Assembly (NCBI GenBank): GCA_037389465.1
Contig: JAZARR010000032.1
Coordinates: 496,001-560,000, forward strand
Direction: 5' to 3'
DNA: 64,000 nt
Source: Baylisascaris procyonis
Lineage: Eukaryota; Nematoda; Chromadorea; Rhabditida; Ascarididae
This document shows positions 1-14,750 of this stretch, piece after piece. The stretch's first letter is position 1; each line of letters opens with the position of its first letter. The notes beneath the pieces are model-generated. The model searched no databases. It had not been told where the DNA came from and saw only the letters and a program-made list of their open reading frames with translations. Made by a program: the position numbers and the translations under genes.

Positions 1-3000
1 TTATAAGAAAATTGACAAAGACATGTACGTTGATCTGAATTCCCTTCCACATTGATTATTACAGAGGTGAAATTTTTCGAATTTTTCTATCATTGCCTCA
101 ATTATTCCTTACAGCTGAACGTATTTCAAAAGTGAGGCAACGTTATCTCACTATAATAGTAACGATTTAAGCCCTCAGGCATTTGGCTATTAAATATTCC
201 ACGCTTTGAAGCTTCAAATATCTTCTTTCAACTTATTAGGCGCTCATCGTCTTTAACTGCCCACATTTCATTTTCTAATTTTTTTCTCTTTTTTCCTCTC
301 ATAATTCTTCGCCATATTTGTGTTCTTTTTTTAGAGAAATTCAAGAATGTTACGCTAACGAAACTGCATTGAATATATCCAAGCATTTAGATGATGAAAG
401 GATATTTCCTCATAAGAAAAAAATTCTTTCAATCTCTCTAATCGGTCACGGCATCAACAATGAATCGCCTATGCTTTATCGTCAAAAATGCTTAGAATAT
501 TAAGCGTGTTATTGTTAGTACGAATCGCATGCTTAGAATAATATAGCATATTTGCTTATCTATGTCGAAAATATTGTAAAATTTCACCATATATATTGCA
601 TATATCAAAAGTGAATATGGAAATATTCAAATATTCAAGTATACAATTTTATGAATACATTAAATTACGATATATTTTCGGCACTTTTAGCTTTTATTAT
701 ACACTCAAGGTGAGAATTTATAATCATACTTTCTAAAGGACTACTTAAGGATTTATTCTCAACGACTACAATGCGAACATTCTACTGCTTCTCATTTGAC
801 ATCAAAATCGAATATATGATGACTAAGAAATGAAACTTCATTTTGCATTTGTGTCAGTCAGTGAAAAATCACTAATGAAATGAATATCGGCTAAACATAT
901 GCAAACAAGATGAACAAATGCTTAGCAATGAGGAGAAAATGCATATTTAACTAAAATCCTGAAAAAATATTGCCTGGATGAATAAGATCGATTAGCTGGG
1001 GAATATTCGCTCACTCAAAGTTAGCTCATTTAATTATTACTCGCTCATTTGGGATGTGGTATCCTCAATGATTACATCACGTTAGATTAGACAAACTTCA
1101 AACACCAGCGGAGATGATTAAATAATAAATTATGAGCACACTCAACATATTACAAGTATTTAACATCATTTCCGCCTATACTCATTCGCCGCTTTTATAA
1201 ATTTGCAGTGAATATTTCTACGGAAAATTCTTACTAAAATATATTCCAATAAGAAATTTTTAGATAAATATATTCCAAAACAAAATTCTTATTCGACAGT
1301 TTCGATTCCAAAAATCACAAAGAGATTTTGACATTGCGAGTGAATTAACTAATGCTAGAGTGAGCCTAGGAGAGGAGCGAATATCAATGTTAACATTTAG
1401 CCTATAAACTCAATGAACCGTCTGTGTAGAGATATAAATTTGTGAAAATTTCATTGCTAACAATTATAGTTATTGGAGGAAGCGAAAACTTAGAATATAC
1501 AAACTTTTTCTTCTGGTTCAAAAATGACAACCACTTGGGATGACGTCTACGGAAAGTGCGTACCACTTACCGAAAAAAGTTGGCAGGAAGTATTCCTTTT
1601 GCATTCACACCTAGCACGGCCAACTGATGACTTGTACACATACCCTCCCCTAATAGAATGGTTGCGCTTTCTACCAGAATAAGGCGGGGTGGAAATATGT
1701 CCTCACCTTCAAAAAAAAAAAAAAAAAAATCGCTTTGACTACAACCTCGTCAAGAAAAATCACTTGCCAAGAAAAATTAGTGTGCGCATAATTTTTATTT
1801 TTATTTTTTATTTTGGCTACCATATATTCGCAAATTTCAATAAGTCATGCACAGCACGGATTAGTCTATATGTAAATGAGGTGAGGATATCTCACAACGC
1901 TGTTTAATACACATATGAAATTTAATCACTATAGTTTTTATAGACTATAATTCTAAAGCAGTCAATAAATTGGCAATCATAACAGCTAACATATCGTCAA
2001 ATGATATTGTTCGGTTAGAAATTGCAGAAAAAATCGACTAAACGAAAGCAATATAACGCGTAAATGAAAGCAAAAGATTAAATACAATCGTTAGAGGAAA
2101 TTGATGTTTATGAAAAAAAAAAATTTGAAGCATTCAGAGGGTGCATAAATTTCCACTAAAACTGGTAGAGACGAAAGAATGAGCGAAAAAAAAAAACCAT
2201 TTTATGTAAATAAGTGAGAAATTTAATTCCAGCAGTTTCCATTATTTCCTTGGAATGGATCGGATAATCGCGAACGGAACTGAAACGTAAGCGAAATCCC
2301 CACTACTATCCTTCATTGAAATTTTATAAACCTCCATTGAGGATCGTGTAGCACCATTCAAATCCACCGAAACAATGAACTCCTAGCGCTCAATTATTTT
2401 CCATTTTATTATAATGTGTTAAGGTGCTTGCTTGCTAATTTTTTTTGCCGTAACAAACGTATGGTGAAGTGTACAAAATGTGCTTCTGGAGTATTCTTGT
2501 TTATCGCTCTTTTCCGTGTCTTACAACTACATCATTTCCTATCTAGAAGCATATATAAGGGCATGGGGTCCATAATAATCCTCCAAGAAGTTCTGCCGGA
2601 ATCCTAGGCTCAAGCGGGGTGCTTGGACTCGAAGCGACATAAGCAGTGTGATTATATTCGTCAACTCCAATCAAAATAATAGAGAAAATAAAAGCGTGCT
2701 TTTACCCATTGCAATCTTTTACCCGCTTGATCCATAAACTAGACATACAAATTAACTCTCAGCCATCTAAGTACTCATAAGCAAATGCCAGCGAATTTAA
2801 TTAACATAGTTTATGATGTTTAACTGCAACTGCGATTATAAAGACAATAGAGTATAAAATATAAAAGTCAAATATTCGTCATAAAAGAATATAATTTGTT
2901 AGCACAAGATTCTTGCGAGGAACTTGCAGCTTAAGACTGCAAAGACAATGAAAGAAAAATGGAGCAGGTGTTTCATCTTATATCTGACACTATGATCCCC

Positions 3001-6000
3001 TTGATGACTGCTCATCATGAATTCGGGGACACAATCTGAATAGAATGGTTGCTATTTCATGACTGCACTTGCGAATTGTGCGACAGTTGTCTCTCTTTGG
3101 GGCCGACTTATTTTTCTCATTGTACGTTAGTACAAGTAAAATGCTACTGAAGTGAACTTCTGACCTCTTTTCGAGCAATTTTTTTCTGTGTTAAGTACTC
3201 TATACTATATTCTTCGATCCTATATCCTAGAATTAACAGTCCGAATATCACGCCGAAAATAGGAACAAAACATAATAGATCAGATATTTAAATAGTACAG
3301 AATATGATAGAACAAATTTTGATACAGAAAAAAAGCACAGAGTATCAAATTATAGCCTTAAAATAAAATTTAAAAAAATGCATTGAAATCACCAAATGAA
3401 TTAAAACTATTTCATAATTTCTAACCACTCAATCATTCCTACATATCGCACGATTTGATAAAATTTCTCAACAAAGGATCACATTTATATAAAACGTCTT
3501 GTATCTTTCAAAGTTGAAATACGAATTAATGTCGGGAGTAACTTTTGAAACTTTTATTTCTTCTAAGATGTGAAAGAAAATTCGCGATTCATTAGAATTC
3601 TAATCGCCTTCATCGAAATCGGAGCGGAGGGAAATCGTTGAAGGAAGTAAGTCGGATTAAGCGGCAGCAGCATGTTAGCGTGAGTATGCTTTCTTGGATA
3701 CAAAGAACGAGCGCTACAGGCGAATAATGTTTTCTCGATTTTCGACATTAAGAAGGAGGTTTTTATTTTCAGCACTTTTGAGGCGAATGTCAATTTCGTA
3801 TAATAGAAAAATAAAAACGAGATGGACAAGTTGACAGCGACTTGGACCCATACAGATTACTCATCACATGGAAGAATTCATCATGATAATATGCTCATCT
3901 TCTTTCAAAAATGCCATTCATTTTTCACTATGGTCATATCGCGATAACACGCTTACGATGAGATTACTCGGCATTAAATTGAATCAAGCAAGCAAAAGTG
4001 CTGAAAATGAAATTATCGCGCAATCGCAAAGCCAAACCCTTGAATTATTGGTTTTACCAAAACTTAAAAATATTTATGTACTCGAAAGATCTATAAATTT
4101 CCAGCATCATCAAAGAGTAGCGTTCTTTCAAGATGCTCTTTGTGGCTCCAATGTTTACGTGTGATGTGCACCTGTTCGAGAGGGTGTGCATGTTCGAGAG
4201 AGTGCATCTGTTTCGAAACTTTTTTTAATGTTTATGCTTCCTGAACCTGATAGATCGACATGCTAACCTCTTCAAATGTTTCATTTATATTTCATATGAA
4301 ACTGATGTTATTTTATGGTCATATTGCTGCGGTGACATTTTCATGGTCTTGACTATGATGTAATGGTTTGGACTTTGCTTATTTCATCGCTAGCATTTTA
4401 AGCAGAATGATGTCACACTTAAATCTTACAGTGAAACAATAAAATTTGCTAGAGTTCAACCGATCCTCTAAACGCACCAGTTATGTCGGATTAGTAGCAT
4501 AGGAATTCCACGAAACCCGCATTTTATGAAACAACTGCAATAGCTAGCTATCTTTTATAGGCTGCGACTAAGGCGTTTTGAATGTAATGAATGCAAAATG
4601 ATATATTAGAAATGCTTATTATATTGCATCGATATTCAACGGGCCAATGATCTCATCAAAGAATCTTATAATAAAACCCTCTTTTAAATTCCATTAGATT
4701 TATAAAGATGATAAAACAGTACAGAATAATCCAATTTAGTTTAATATTTCAATCTTAAAGATTCAATAGCAATGCAAGCTTAAGCAAAATCGCGTCGCTA
4801 ATAAAATGGTTTCACTTACAAAATGGTTCAACTCCATCCACAAAAGCTATATTATAAAATAATATTCACTTCAATAAGCCGGCGTAAGAATATCAATAGT
4901 CCCAACAAAATGGATATTAGTAAAATAAGCAACATTATCACAAATGGTATTTACGGTGGAAAAATTTAGAGATTTCTTATCGTTAGGCTAGAATCCTAAG
5001 GTCGATAAGCAATTAAACGAGAAAATGACCATTCCTGATCATAAAATAGACCAGCTTAAAAATGATGCTCTCTCTTTGTGGTGATGCTAAAAATCGCTTA
5101 TATTAAAATTGAATTTGTTAGCTGCATTGCTCATTACTTTCACTTGATCCATATAAACTTGCATCAATCATGAAAACTTCTGGATAAAGGTTGAAAGCTA
5201 ACTTTCAAAATTTCCGGATGCTCAAAGAATTTTTTTTTGTTTTTCTTTGCTCTGAAATTTTTTGTGACTAAAGAAAATGCGTTTTCTTAATTTTTTTAAT
5301 GTTTCTTAGAGATTTGGACGCAATTTGTGAAACAAGCTTAATGAAGTAAAACGTGAGCTGAATGAATGATTAAACGATCGCTGCTAAATTGAGCTAAAAA
5401 AAATTCTTTGAAATGAGCTAAAGAAAAGTTACAAATGGAATTCATTTCAAGATACGAACCCAGATAATGAAACCGGATGACATGCATGGTATGCGAATAT
5501 TTCCGGAAAATCACTTCATCTTGGATGTATACGAAATGTGTACTCATATCTCAGTATACAAAGTCAATTCGCTGAGTTTGTTTCAAACTTTGTTTCATAG
5601 CCGAAGCAAAACTAAAAAAAATGCCTAAGCAATATATACGCGCTCCTTGTAAAAAAAAAAAAAGCACCACTCACACCAACTTCTTGCTAAATACCAAAAA
5701 CATTAACTAAACTTCTAGAATAGGTCATTACAGGGTTCTATCCTCAGGCGCGCATCTCCTACTAAGGAATTTTTTCTAATTGCAAAATACACAGGTACGA
5801 TACGGTCATCGTATATCTTTTCGAATAGGAAATACCTGAAGGTTAGATGAATTACAATCCATATGTGAACTATATATATTTACATATTTTCCTCTTTATG
5901 AACATAACCTTTAGTGATACAATCTATATATAGAATCTCATTGAGTTTAACGATCCGATTTATATGTTTTGCTCAAGGATTTATTATGTTAATCTCACTG

Positions 6001-6336
6001 CAATCCACTAGAGCAATTAATTACGAATATATTGCGCTTCTATTAATTTCGGCAATAGTAGTTTAGCGTTTTTATGATATACGCAAGAGAAATCAAAATA
6101 AGAAAGATTCAATTGGTTGACTGCCTAAGTTAAGTACATTTTAGAAATATTTATGAAAATTCATTATAGCTACTTCGCCAAACAAATGCTTAACTATCAA
6201 TGATATTAATAATTCATAACGTCATCGTTTATTACCAATATTTTCACAAAAATCAAAACGCTAACATTTTATTCTCAAATAGCCGTATTAAGTAAGCTTG
6301 TTTAGTTACGCTTCACTCTTTTTAGCTGTCATTAAC
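1..6336. other. AT-rich DNA without recognisable genes
   Basis: I see no convincing gene on either strand. Open frames here are short (the longest is about 98 codons at 3868-4164, plus strand), start at arbitrary places and show no domain, signal peptide or membrane pattern I recognise. The stretch has frequent homopolymers, including A19 at 1711-1729 and A13 at 5651-5663, a TTTTA-type run near 1790-1815, and a small imperfect duplication around GTTCGAGAG at about 4172-4200. Small-exon genes with introns cannot be excluded by eye. Confidence 0.6.
1520..1729 (+). other. GC-richer block ending in A19, possible old retroposed copy
   Basis: About 190 bp of clearly higher G+C than its surroundings ends directly in a run of 19 A residues (1711-1729). 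This layout resembles a short retroposed sequence such as a SINE or processed transcript on the plus strand. I could not find a polymerase III A box and B box at proper spacing, nor a clear target-site duplication on both sides, so the origin is inference. It could equally be a chance homopolymer beside a GC-richer patch. Confidence 0.2.
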
Positions 6337-8166
6337 TCAGCCTAAGGAACAATAATTCTCTTTCAAAAATTTCAATAAAAATAAAAAAAAAATTTCTCTC
6401 CACTCTCGAATAAATCTTTCTAATTTCTTAGAACAGTGCAATATTTTGCACTTTTGAATTTCAACGGCGCTTATAGCTTCTATACCACGATTAGAGTAAC
6501 GTTTGTAAAATATTTTTGAGGAACGCACAACCACATAAGGATGCCAATTGTGTATAAAACTGATCGCTTCTAGTTCTTGATTTGGGATTTCAATTTCGGT
6601 ATTAGACCGCTGCAGGGAATTGACTACAGGGGTGACCGACGAATCGCTTCTTTTTATTGAAAGAATGAAATGCCTAGAAAGGGGATTTGGAGGCGTTTCA
6701 CAGACAGACAACATCATTCTACGTATGCGATTCAATCTCACTCATGGTCTCTACCCTTTAGCTATTTTCACTACTTTTTTTTTTTTAACGATGACAACGT
6801 GGTAAACAAAAAAAAAAAAACCTTGGAGGAGGAAACGATTGACAAGACTCCATGGAAGAAAACTGACTTACAAGACTTTATTTCCTTCCCAATTTCACAT
6901 AGTGGAAGGTGAAACTCCCCTCGTGCAACTCACGCTTTTCAAAGAGATATTGGTTCAGTTCCACGGCTCATTTTATGTCACTTATAAAATTACAACTTTT
7001 CTGACTACACTTATTACTTATAGATTAGTAAACTCGTTTTCCCAACGCAATTGGTTCGGGTTGTAGTAAACAATACGATTTCCTACAGGTGGACGCTAAA
7101 TTTCGCGGTTTAATTCTAAGTTCACTTCGAGATTCACCTGCCACGTAACGAAAATCTCCTATGATATTTCAACACTCTCATAAACGAATTCTGAATCTTT
7201 TTAACGTCTGTTTCCTTCATCGATACAATCATTTCAAAACCTCAGTGAAACATAGTAGATATTCGTGATAAAATGCCATCGCCATATGTCTAAGATTACT
7301 CGCACGCAAATTTATATATTAGAAGGGCAATGTTTATGAGCCTACGCTGGTGGTAATTGCACTTTCCAATACTACTATAGTCCAAATGTTATTTCATAGC
7401 TACAAAAAAAGCAGATCATCCAACATATACAAACATAAAGTCTACAGCAAATCTCCATATACAAAAGAAAGAAGCCCAAGAAACGCAGCGCCATCTTATT
7501 GTTTTGCATGGTATTGAAGTCGCCTCGCTTCTTTCTGCCTCAAGGTTTCCCTTATGGGGTTTTCCTACATGCAAATAAAAAGCGTGGCACTTCCCAGTTT
7601 TGTTTTTTTTGGCAGTTAGTCACGCTTTTCTTCGCTAATAAAAATACTTCATGAACATCGCTCCTAGCGGTATGCTTAATCAGTGCGATATAATACTGAG
7701 CAAAGTGGTGAAATGTTACACAAATTATTTCTTCCACCTATTCGAATAGCACACGTGAACATCCAAATTTACATTCTACTTGCTGGATCATGAAGTAATG
7801 CTACAATGGTATCATAGTATCATGGCGTAATCATGGTACAAGATCATAGTCCTGACAGAGGAATCAATTCAAGAAAAGCGCGCAAAAAAAAGAGTTCCTA
7901 CTAAAAAGTGATAATTATACGAAAAGTTCCTTATTTGAGCTTAGTTAATATACCCGCTAATGAATAATTTCGCAATTGATCACTAATCAAGTGTTACTGC
8001 AATCAACATTTGAAATGGTAGATTGTTACTCGATGATTATGAATGATACGTAACGATCTAAATATTCCATTTATAACTATTTCAATTTCTACCTTCAGAC
8101 TCATTCAAAACATGAGCATTGATCCCACATTACTAATCCATAAACAACACCGGTGAAAGCTGTTTA
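6337..8166. other. Intergenic stretch with overlapping unsupported open frames
   Basis: This stretch is slightly richer in G+C than its neighbours. It holds several overlapping open frames on both strands, the longest 134 codons on the minus strand at 6337-6741. That frame has no family signature I recognise, and its length is near what chance gives in a window of this size and composition. T12 (6775-6786) and A13 (6808-6820) lie close together and could pair as an AT hairpin. Around 7796-7860 ATCAT-type words recur (GGTATCATAGTATCATGG and similar). No gene call is justified. Confidence 0.5.
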
Positions 8167-8226
8167 AATATATAAATATAAATATAAGTATAAATATAAA
8201 CATAAATAAACAAAATAAATAAATAA

Positions 8227-8284
<58 letters not shown>
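8167..8284. repeat. Compound AT microsatellite, (TATAAA)-like then (TA)n
   Basis: A degenerate tract of TATAAA, CATAAA and AAATAA words (8167-8229) runs directly into a perfect alternating TA tract of about 55 bp (8230-8284). The overlapping open frames here translate to Tyr-Ile repeats on both strands and are artefacts of the dinucleotide. The tract is expected to be length-polymorphic. Confidence 0.97.
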
Positions 8285-8286
<2 letters not shown>

Positions 8287-11241
8287 TTGAGCACTGACGA
8301 GCTTTCGCTAATTGCCGTTGTCTTTAAGTTCTCTTTTTGCACAAAAAGACAAAGGCAAGTAGAGAAAAGGAACTCCAAAACTCAAATTGAAGGAGAATGC
8401 AAACAACAAAAGTAGAGAAATGTTCAAAGAAGCTGGTAATAACTTTGTGGAGCCCCTAAAATTTTCTGAACTTTCGATGAAGTTTAAGAGTTTTTCGCTA
8501 GTGTTACTTATGGATTATTAATGCGCTAAAAGGATCAATGTTCACTTTTTGAACAAATATGTCATTCAAATCGAAAATTTAAATCATAAGAAACGGAAAA
8601 TTTGCAACCAATGTGCTTTTATCTTCGATTTCGAACAATAATATTGATGATTGTAGGATTTAGAAAGCAAAAAAAAAGTGCAAACTATTCGACGTCTCTC
8701 TCAAAACTAACGGCGAAAATTAATCACTTTAAAAAGTGCGAAGAAAAATCTAGAGTGCGGCTCCTTGATTCGTTGCCATAAAAGTCCAAAGGCCATAGAA
8801 ATTCCCAACAGATTATCGTGCTTCTAAAGGTTATTCTTTAGTAAGCCATCACTAAAGAACACTAGATGTTTTCGTCTTCTTTTCATCGCATGCTTCTATG
8901 AATATGAAAAGCTAAAGACGAAATTCTGTTTTCTCTCAAAATGTTTCTAATCACCAATCTTAGAATGCCTAAAATACCTAAGAAATATTACCAACCTACA
9001 AGACATCTCTGGGCAATTGCCGAATTCAAGCTTATTTTACAAGGCTACTGAAATAGAATGAATGCTTTTATTCAGGAAGAACATAAGCATCCTTCCTTTC
9101 AAACAGAGACGAGTAGTTTTGAGTGAAATCCTCCTATCGTAAAATCACAAGACAAAAGTCATTAATCATCAAAAATTTCTCATTCAAATAAGTACGGTCA
9201 TTGAAATTTGAATAAAACTATTCATTAAACTCAAATGGAAGTTGATGAAAATCGCTACATTTTATAACAGTTCATTCTTAGAGTATATTAGAAAGAAATG
9301 TATCATAGAACACCACATTTGCACTGAATTCAAAAACAGGAAGATTCGACCAATAAAATAATAGTGGAAAGAAATGAATTAACATAGAAATTATATCGCG
9401 CAATAAGATAGAAATGAAATGAAAGCTCATTTAATAATGCTTACATATAATAGATGGAAAGTTTTTTTCTATGATGAGAAATAAATTCATTTTTGATAGT
9501 GAACGAAATTTTCATATGAAGATATCTGAGTGGAAAGTTTAATTATGTTTCTAGAGAGAAACTAGTAATTAAAGAGATGAAACTTTTGAACGAAGACTTA
9601 TTTGTACTATATCGAGCATCACTTTATAAGACATTTTGCTAGAAAACTGAATAGTTTTGATAAAAAAAAATCAGAGAATTGACAACAAAATTTTGTTCAA
9701 TGTATTATCAACCTTAAAAATGTTAGTTTCCTCTATTAAATGCGACGAAAAATAATGCAACTTCCGTTAAATTTCACGAATATTTCAACAGAAAGTTGAG
9801 CATATAAAAACGCATTGCTGTTAAATGCCTTGTCGCAAACGGAAACCGATCTTATTAAGGAAGTTGAAAGCAAACAAATGTTCAAAAGTGTTCATTTCAT
9901 CAAATTTTTGAAGTAATTCCCAATCGTTTCAACAATTACACATTTAAGTTTCTAAGCTTTTTTCAAGAAACGCAAAAGTCTCGAGAAAAGTTTCAATAAA
10001 TTGAAAGAGTGAACAAGCCCCTTTTTAAAATGAATCTCCAGTTTTCCTCTAATTTTCTTGTATTTTCCTATCAATCTAGTTAAGAACTCAAAGCGTTTTT
10101 AATGAAGAGACAATAAACGTTATTTTCATCTCATTCGAATAACAACATAAATATGAAATCTCATATATACATTCGAAGACATTCATCGGAAATTATAAAT
10201 GAACATGCAAGATAAATCCTGACCTGAATATAGTAGATCTCATCGAACCAATCACAGTTTATTTCGGACCAATTGCTTTGTGTGCCATTCCTGGCCAACA
10301 GCATCATTGATGTCATTTCGAGAATATGATCGAAAATGAGGCGTTTTAGGCCCGATATCAATGTAGAGCTGCAAAGAGGTTAAAACAGTTGTTGTTGGGC
10401 TAAACGTGACGATTCAACGGCTACCTAGGCGAAACGCAGCTGCCACAATTTCCAATGATTCACTTGACAAAAAGAAATATCCACTCTTCGCTCAAAGAAT
10501 TCAGCTCACCAAGCGCAATATTTGTGCTAAGCGCTAAGCTGGATGACTTGACGAGGTGCGCCATAGAACGTGTAGCCACGCCCTAGGCAAAGAACGCTTT
10601 AATTTTACTCATTCAGTACCGCCCTTCAATCATTTCGATTGCCATTACGTTTTAACTACATAACTTATTTAGAAATTACTCGAAAAAAAAAACCAGTTTC
10701 GCTAGTATTATATTCCTATCATAGTGTTGTATTATTCATTAATCTTCATTGGGGATAATTAACTTCACTATGTAATCCTTTAGGAATATAATGGGAAACA
10801 CTACAATTTAAACAATCACAGAAAAGCTAATTTTCAAATCTTGTCAATAAAATCAAGGGTTGCAAGATGCATCTGTAACACCACAAGTGAAGATGGGTAA
10901 ATAGTTAAAGCGAACATTTGTAGCCACCTCCTCTACGTAGATTTACTGAGATAACTTTTTTTCTAAACAAGTGAAAATCACCCATGTTCTTCTGAAAGTT
11001 TGGCGAGGAAATTAGCAAATTTTTTAGAGAAATAGGGATGTATAAATCCTGAAAAGAATAAAATTTCGCCATTTTCGATGATATTTCCTTGACATAATTG
11101 TTAATGCGTGTGAAATAGAGCGATCCTATAAGAATATTTCTTGAAACTTATCCTAAAACATCACAAATCAAAAATTTATTGAACCAGCAGCTAAGATTGC
11201 TAAGATCAGAAACCTTCAACGCATTACTACCCTGCTGTAAA

Positions 11242-11286
11242 TTCCGTAGTATTTTAACAACATATACTACGGAACATATACTACGG
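11242..11286. repeat. Perfect 11-bp hairpin with a duplicated arm
   Basis: TTCCGTAGTAT (11242-11252) is the exact reverse complement of ATACTACGGAA (11264-11274), separated by an 11-base loop. The right arm is itself duplicated: CATATACTACGG occurs at 11261-11272 and again at 11275-11286, so two alternative hairpins can form. No function is evident. It could be a foldback remnant of a small mobile element or slippage debris. Confidence 0.85.
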
Positions 11287-11305
11287 CTGCAATATTGCAA
11301 CGATG

Positions 11306-11370
11306 CTAAGCATTTAACACAAAACTAAGTGAGTGTTAGGTATATTAACTAAGCATTTAACACAAAAACT
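11306..11370. repeat. Direct repeat, ~21-bp word at 43-bp spacing
   Basis: CTAAGCATTTAACACAAAA followed by CT occurs at 11306-11326 and again, with one extra A, at 11349-11370. It lies just downstream of the hairpin at 11242-11286, so this ~130-bp patch has undergone several small duplications. Nothing suggests a gene. Confidence 0.85.
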
Positions 11371-13176
11371 GAAATAAATAGAGTTTTATAGTAGGGCGTT
11401 ACTTAGTATGGGAGAAAAAATCGGCTTTTAAAAATTTCACTCGCTTAGAACACTGTTGCAAATCTCACAAGTATACGTCCCAAACTAGAAGAAAGAGAAC
11501 GGTGATACATAGTGAATATGTTCGTGGGAATGATAAGATCGGTGCCAAAGAAAAAAAAAAAAACTCATTCATAAATCAGCATTGTTTTCCGCCTCTTGCG
11601 ACAACTTCTAAATCAAATATGCGAATCTGGTTGCCCTATTCAACTTTTAAGTGCCGACTCTATATGAAAACGTCAACTATATCATCATAGAATTGACTCA
11701 TAACATATGAGAAAAACTTAAAAACAGGCCTATGCTCAAAACTTCAAATTCCATCTAGGCAGAGCGTGCAGTTGCGTTGTGTTTTTTCCACTCTCGAAAA
11801 GAATCTTCGGGTCGGAAATTTTCCCTACTATAAACAACGTACATTCAACGATCTACAAAAAATTTAACTTTCCTAGTAGTTGAATTTTATTGCTTTGTTG
11901 CTGAAATTTAATCGCACTGATCACATAAACGTTGTGAAATCTATGAATTCCTCAAAACCTTCACAAAACATATGCCACATCGCACAAAAACTTTCGAGCC
12001 GCGAGAACTTTGTGTCGTGTGATGTTTGCAAAATACAGGCCAAGCAAAAAAACTGCAATTAATATATGAGTAGTGCTGTAATTGTTTCTTCTAAATTCGA
12101 TGGATGGCGGAAGTAGTAGAAGCAATGAGCATTCCGATAAACAACAAATGCTCATATTCGAGAGTATAAATTTAAAAATTTTGATGCGGGTCATTATAAT
12201 TTATAATAAAGCATCAATAAACGTTCTCAACGAAGACAAGGATACAGTCATCCCAATCATCCTAGCCATTATCCATAGAAAAACTCCATCATGGTTTAGT
12301 TTGCACCACACAGAATGTATTGCAATTTTGCGCCAGATAAAAACAATTGAAATACAAATATGGGAAGTAAGTGCATGGTGTACTTCATGTTAAGACAAAA
12401 GGAGTGGATAATTCCGATGGGTAATCATGGTGTATGTCATATTTGAAGTAAACTTGGCACATTCACATCAAAATAACTACAACATGGAGTGCATGAAGGA
12501 GATAAGAGTCATTTTCAACGAGTCAACAATTCTCATTTTTGTTTCATAATGCGTTGATGAGTTACAAATATGACGCTTGTAGTTGGAATTGCGCGGAGAA
12601 AAAAAAAACTATGCAGAAAGAAAAAAAAAAAGCACAAATAAGAATGGCGATTTCATACTTTGATTGACGTTTCAGAGATCGTTTGATACTTTGCCAGCCT
12701 TTGAAAAAATATACTAACAATGAAGCTTGCATGAAGCAATAAATTTCAAATATCTTTCATCAGAAGTTCCCATTTCAAGTTTCTGTGCCAATAGGTTTCA
12801 TTGAAGGTAGACCAAGCAGAACACAAATTCGAAAAAGCAATATAACCTAAAGTTGCGTTAGTAGACAACTTGAATCTTATTTTTTCCCTTGCTGCTCACT
12901 GATCAATCCCATTTTCTACACAAAACCATCATGATCCGATTTATTAAGGAAGGAAACGTCAGTGAAAAAGACAACCTAGCAAATGAAAGTCATTACATGC
13001 TTGAAAAAAAATGTTATGTGTTAACCTTTTTGGAGAGCCCTGGAAAGTAGTTATGGATCGTGCATGCGCGTGCCAATTCGTGTGAGATGTGTCTATGTTC
13101 GTTTGCCTTGCTAATTTTCATAGCATATCTGTGAAAAAAAAAGAGAGGAAGAATAATCATATTAAATGAAGGCGGT

Positions 13177-13230
13177 ATCATAGAAACGGAAAGGAAAAAA
13201 AACCATCATAGAAACGAAAGGGAAAAAAAC
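13177..13230. repeat. Two-copy 28-bp tandem duplication
   Basis: ATCATAGAAACGGAAAGG plus an A run (13177-13204) is followed immediately by a near copy, ATCATAGAAACGAAAGGG plus an A run (13205-13230). The purine-rich content suggests replication slippage. Confidence 0.8.
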
Positions 13231-14750
13231 TTGACAGACTTAGGCAGGATCGTTTACTTTTAGCAGTAATGCTTCTACTACCGCTTGATGAATTTCTAAA
13301 CCTCGATGGCACATTGCAAACTTCGAATATTCGTCGCCAGAATTTTCCATTATATTCTCTAGTCTCACAGAAACTGAATTTTCTTGAAGGGTAGAATTCC
13401 CTCCATATTTTAGCGGGATTGTAATTTCGAATGTTACAATAACCCGGTTGACATAGAAAACAATAGCTGAATGTGCCAAACCAGAGGTGATATCTCGGCG
13501 GGTAACAGAACCTAATTCTAGACGGTATTTTCAGTGAGAGCTTTTTATAGTCTGATTAGTGAAGAATTGAAGGATTTCAATGATATAAATGGAAAAACTC
13601 ATTGCACCTCCGAATAGAAAGATAAGATTTTCACAATCGCAACAAAAAAACACAAAAATTAACGAAATAGGCCAAAAAAATATGCACCGCAATAGCCTTC
13701 TTGATTCATTCTATAAGCATTTTCAACAACTTTAATGAAAAAATTTATCTAGTAAGCAAATGATAAAAATGCGCAACAAAATTTCCTCGAGTATTTATAG
13801 TAAATTGACTCGAATATTTTTTCAAATTAAACTATGTCAAATATATCGAATATATTCAATCGATATTGAAACGTAGACGACGTTCTTCCTAATATATTTG
13901 AGAAAAAAAAAACAAGCAAACGATAATTTGATCATCAGTATCCACGAAACTCATCTATATATTCGGCGATAGATGAATATAATACAAAGAGATACTACAA
14001 ATTTTTATTTGAAATTAAATTTTTACTTTGAAAATTTGCAACGCTATTGTCGAGATTTGTAACGAAAAATTCTTGATTACATTGCTTTATATTATCATGA
14101 AAAGCAGAAAGAATTAATTCTTTTGCATTCAAATGATTGCAAAATTCACCAAAAAAAAAACTTTCTTTTCTTCTCATCTGCGGCAATGCGGAATTGCGGA
14201 ATTCATGCGGAATTTCCTCTGCGGAATAAATTCAAATCAGCAATTTCAATATCGCTATAGGCTTATTTCTGCCAGAAATATTTGTATGATTTAATCAGAA
14301 GATAACGTTTATGCTAACAGAGGAATTCACCGATCATACTCTATATTTTATTAAAACTTAGCTAAGGCGCATTTAGGAGGGAATTTAAAGGAACCTAAGA
14401 AATGCATCAACAAAAATGTGAAAAATTAAGAAATCATCGATGAGAACCACCTCGGAAGGAAGATACGTCACAGCTGAGACGAAAACAACGATATTAAAAT
14501 GTAATGAATCTTGCTTAAGAGCAATGACCACGAAGTGTACTTGCTATAGAGTTTAGCGATCAATGATCAAATTTGATACAAGGAACTGCTTTACTAAATA
14601 TGGGAACATATGAATAGAATGCCTACAATTTGTGCAGTTTTCTGAACTGAAAAAAAAAGATCAACTTAGAGGAAAGGATAAAAGTTCTATTCGAGAGAGA
14701 AGCATGATTTTCTCTCAATTATTTAGGAAGTTATTTGTAATTGGAAGGGG

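Noticed and set aside
6337..6741. 134-codon minus-strand open frame
   Set aside because: Longest single-copy frame outside the arrays, but it has no recognisable motif and its length is near chance expectation for this composition and window size.
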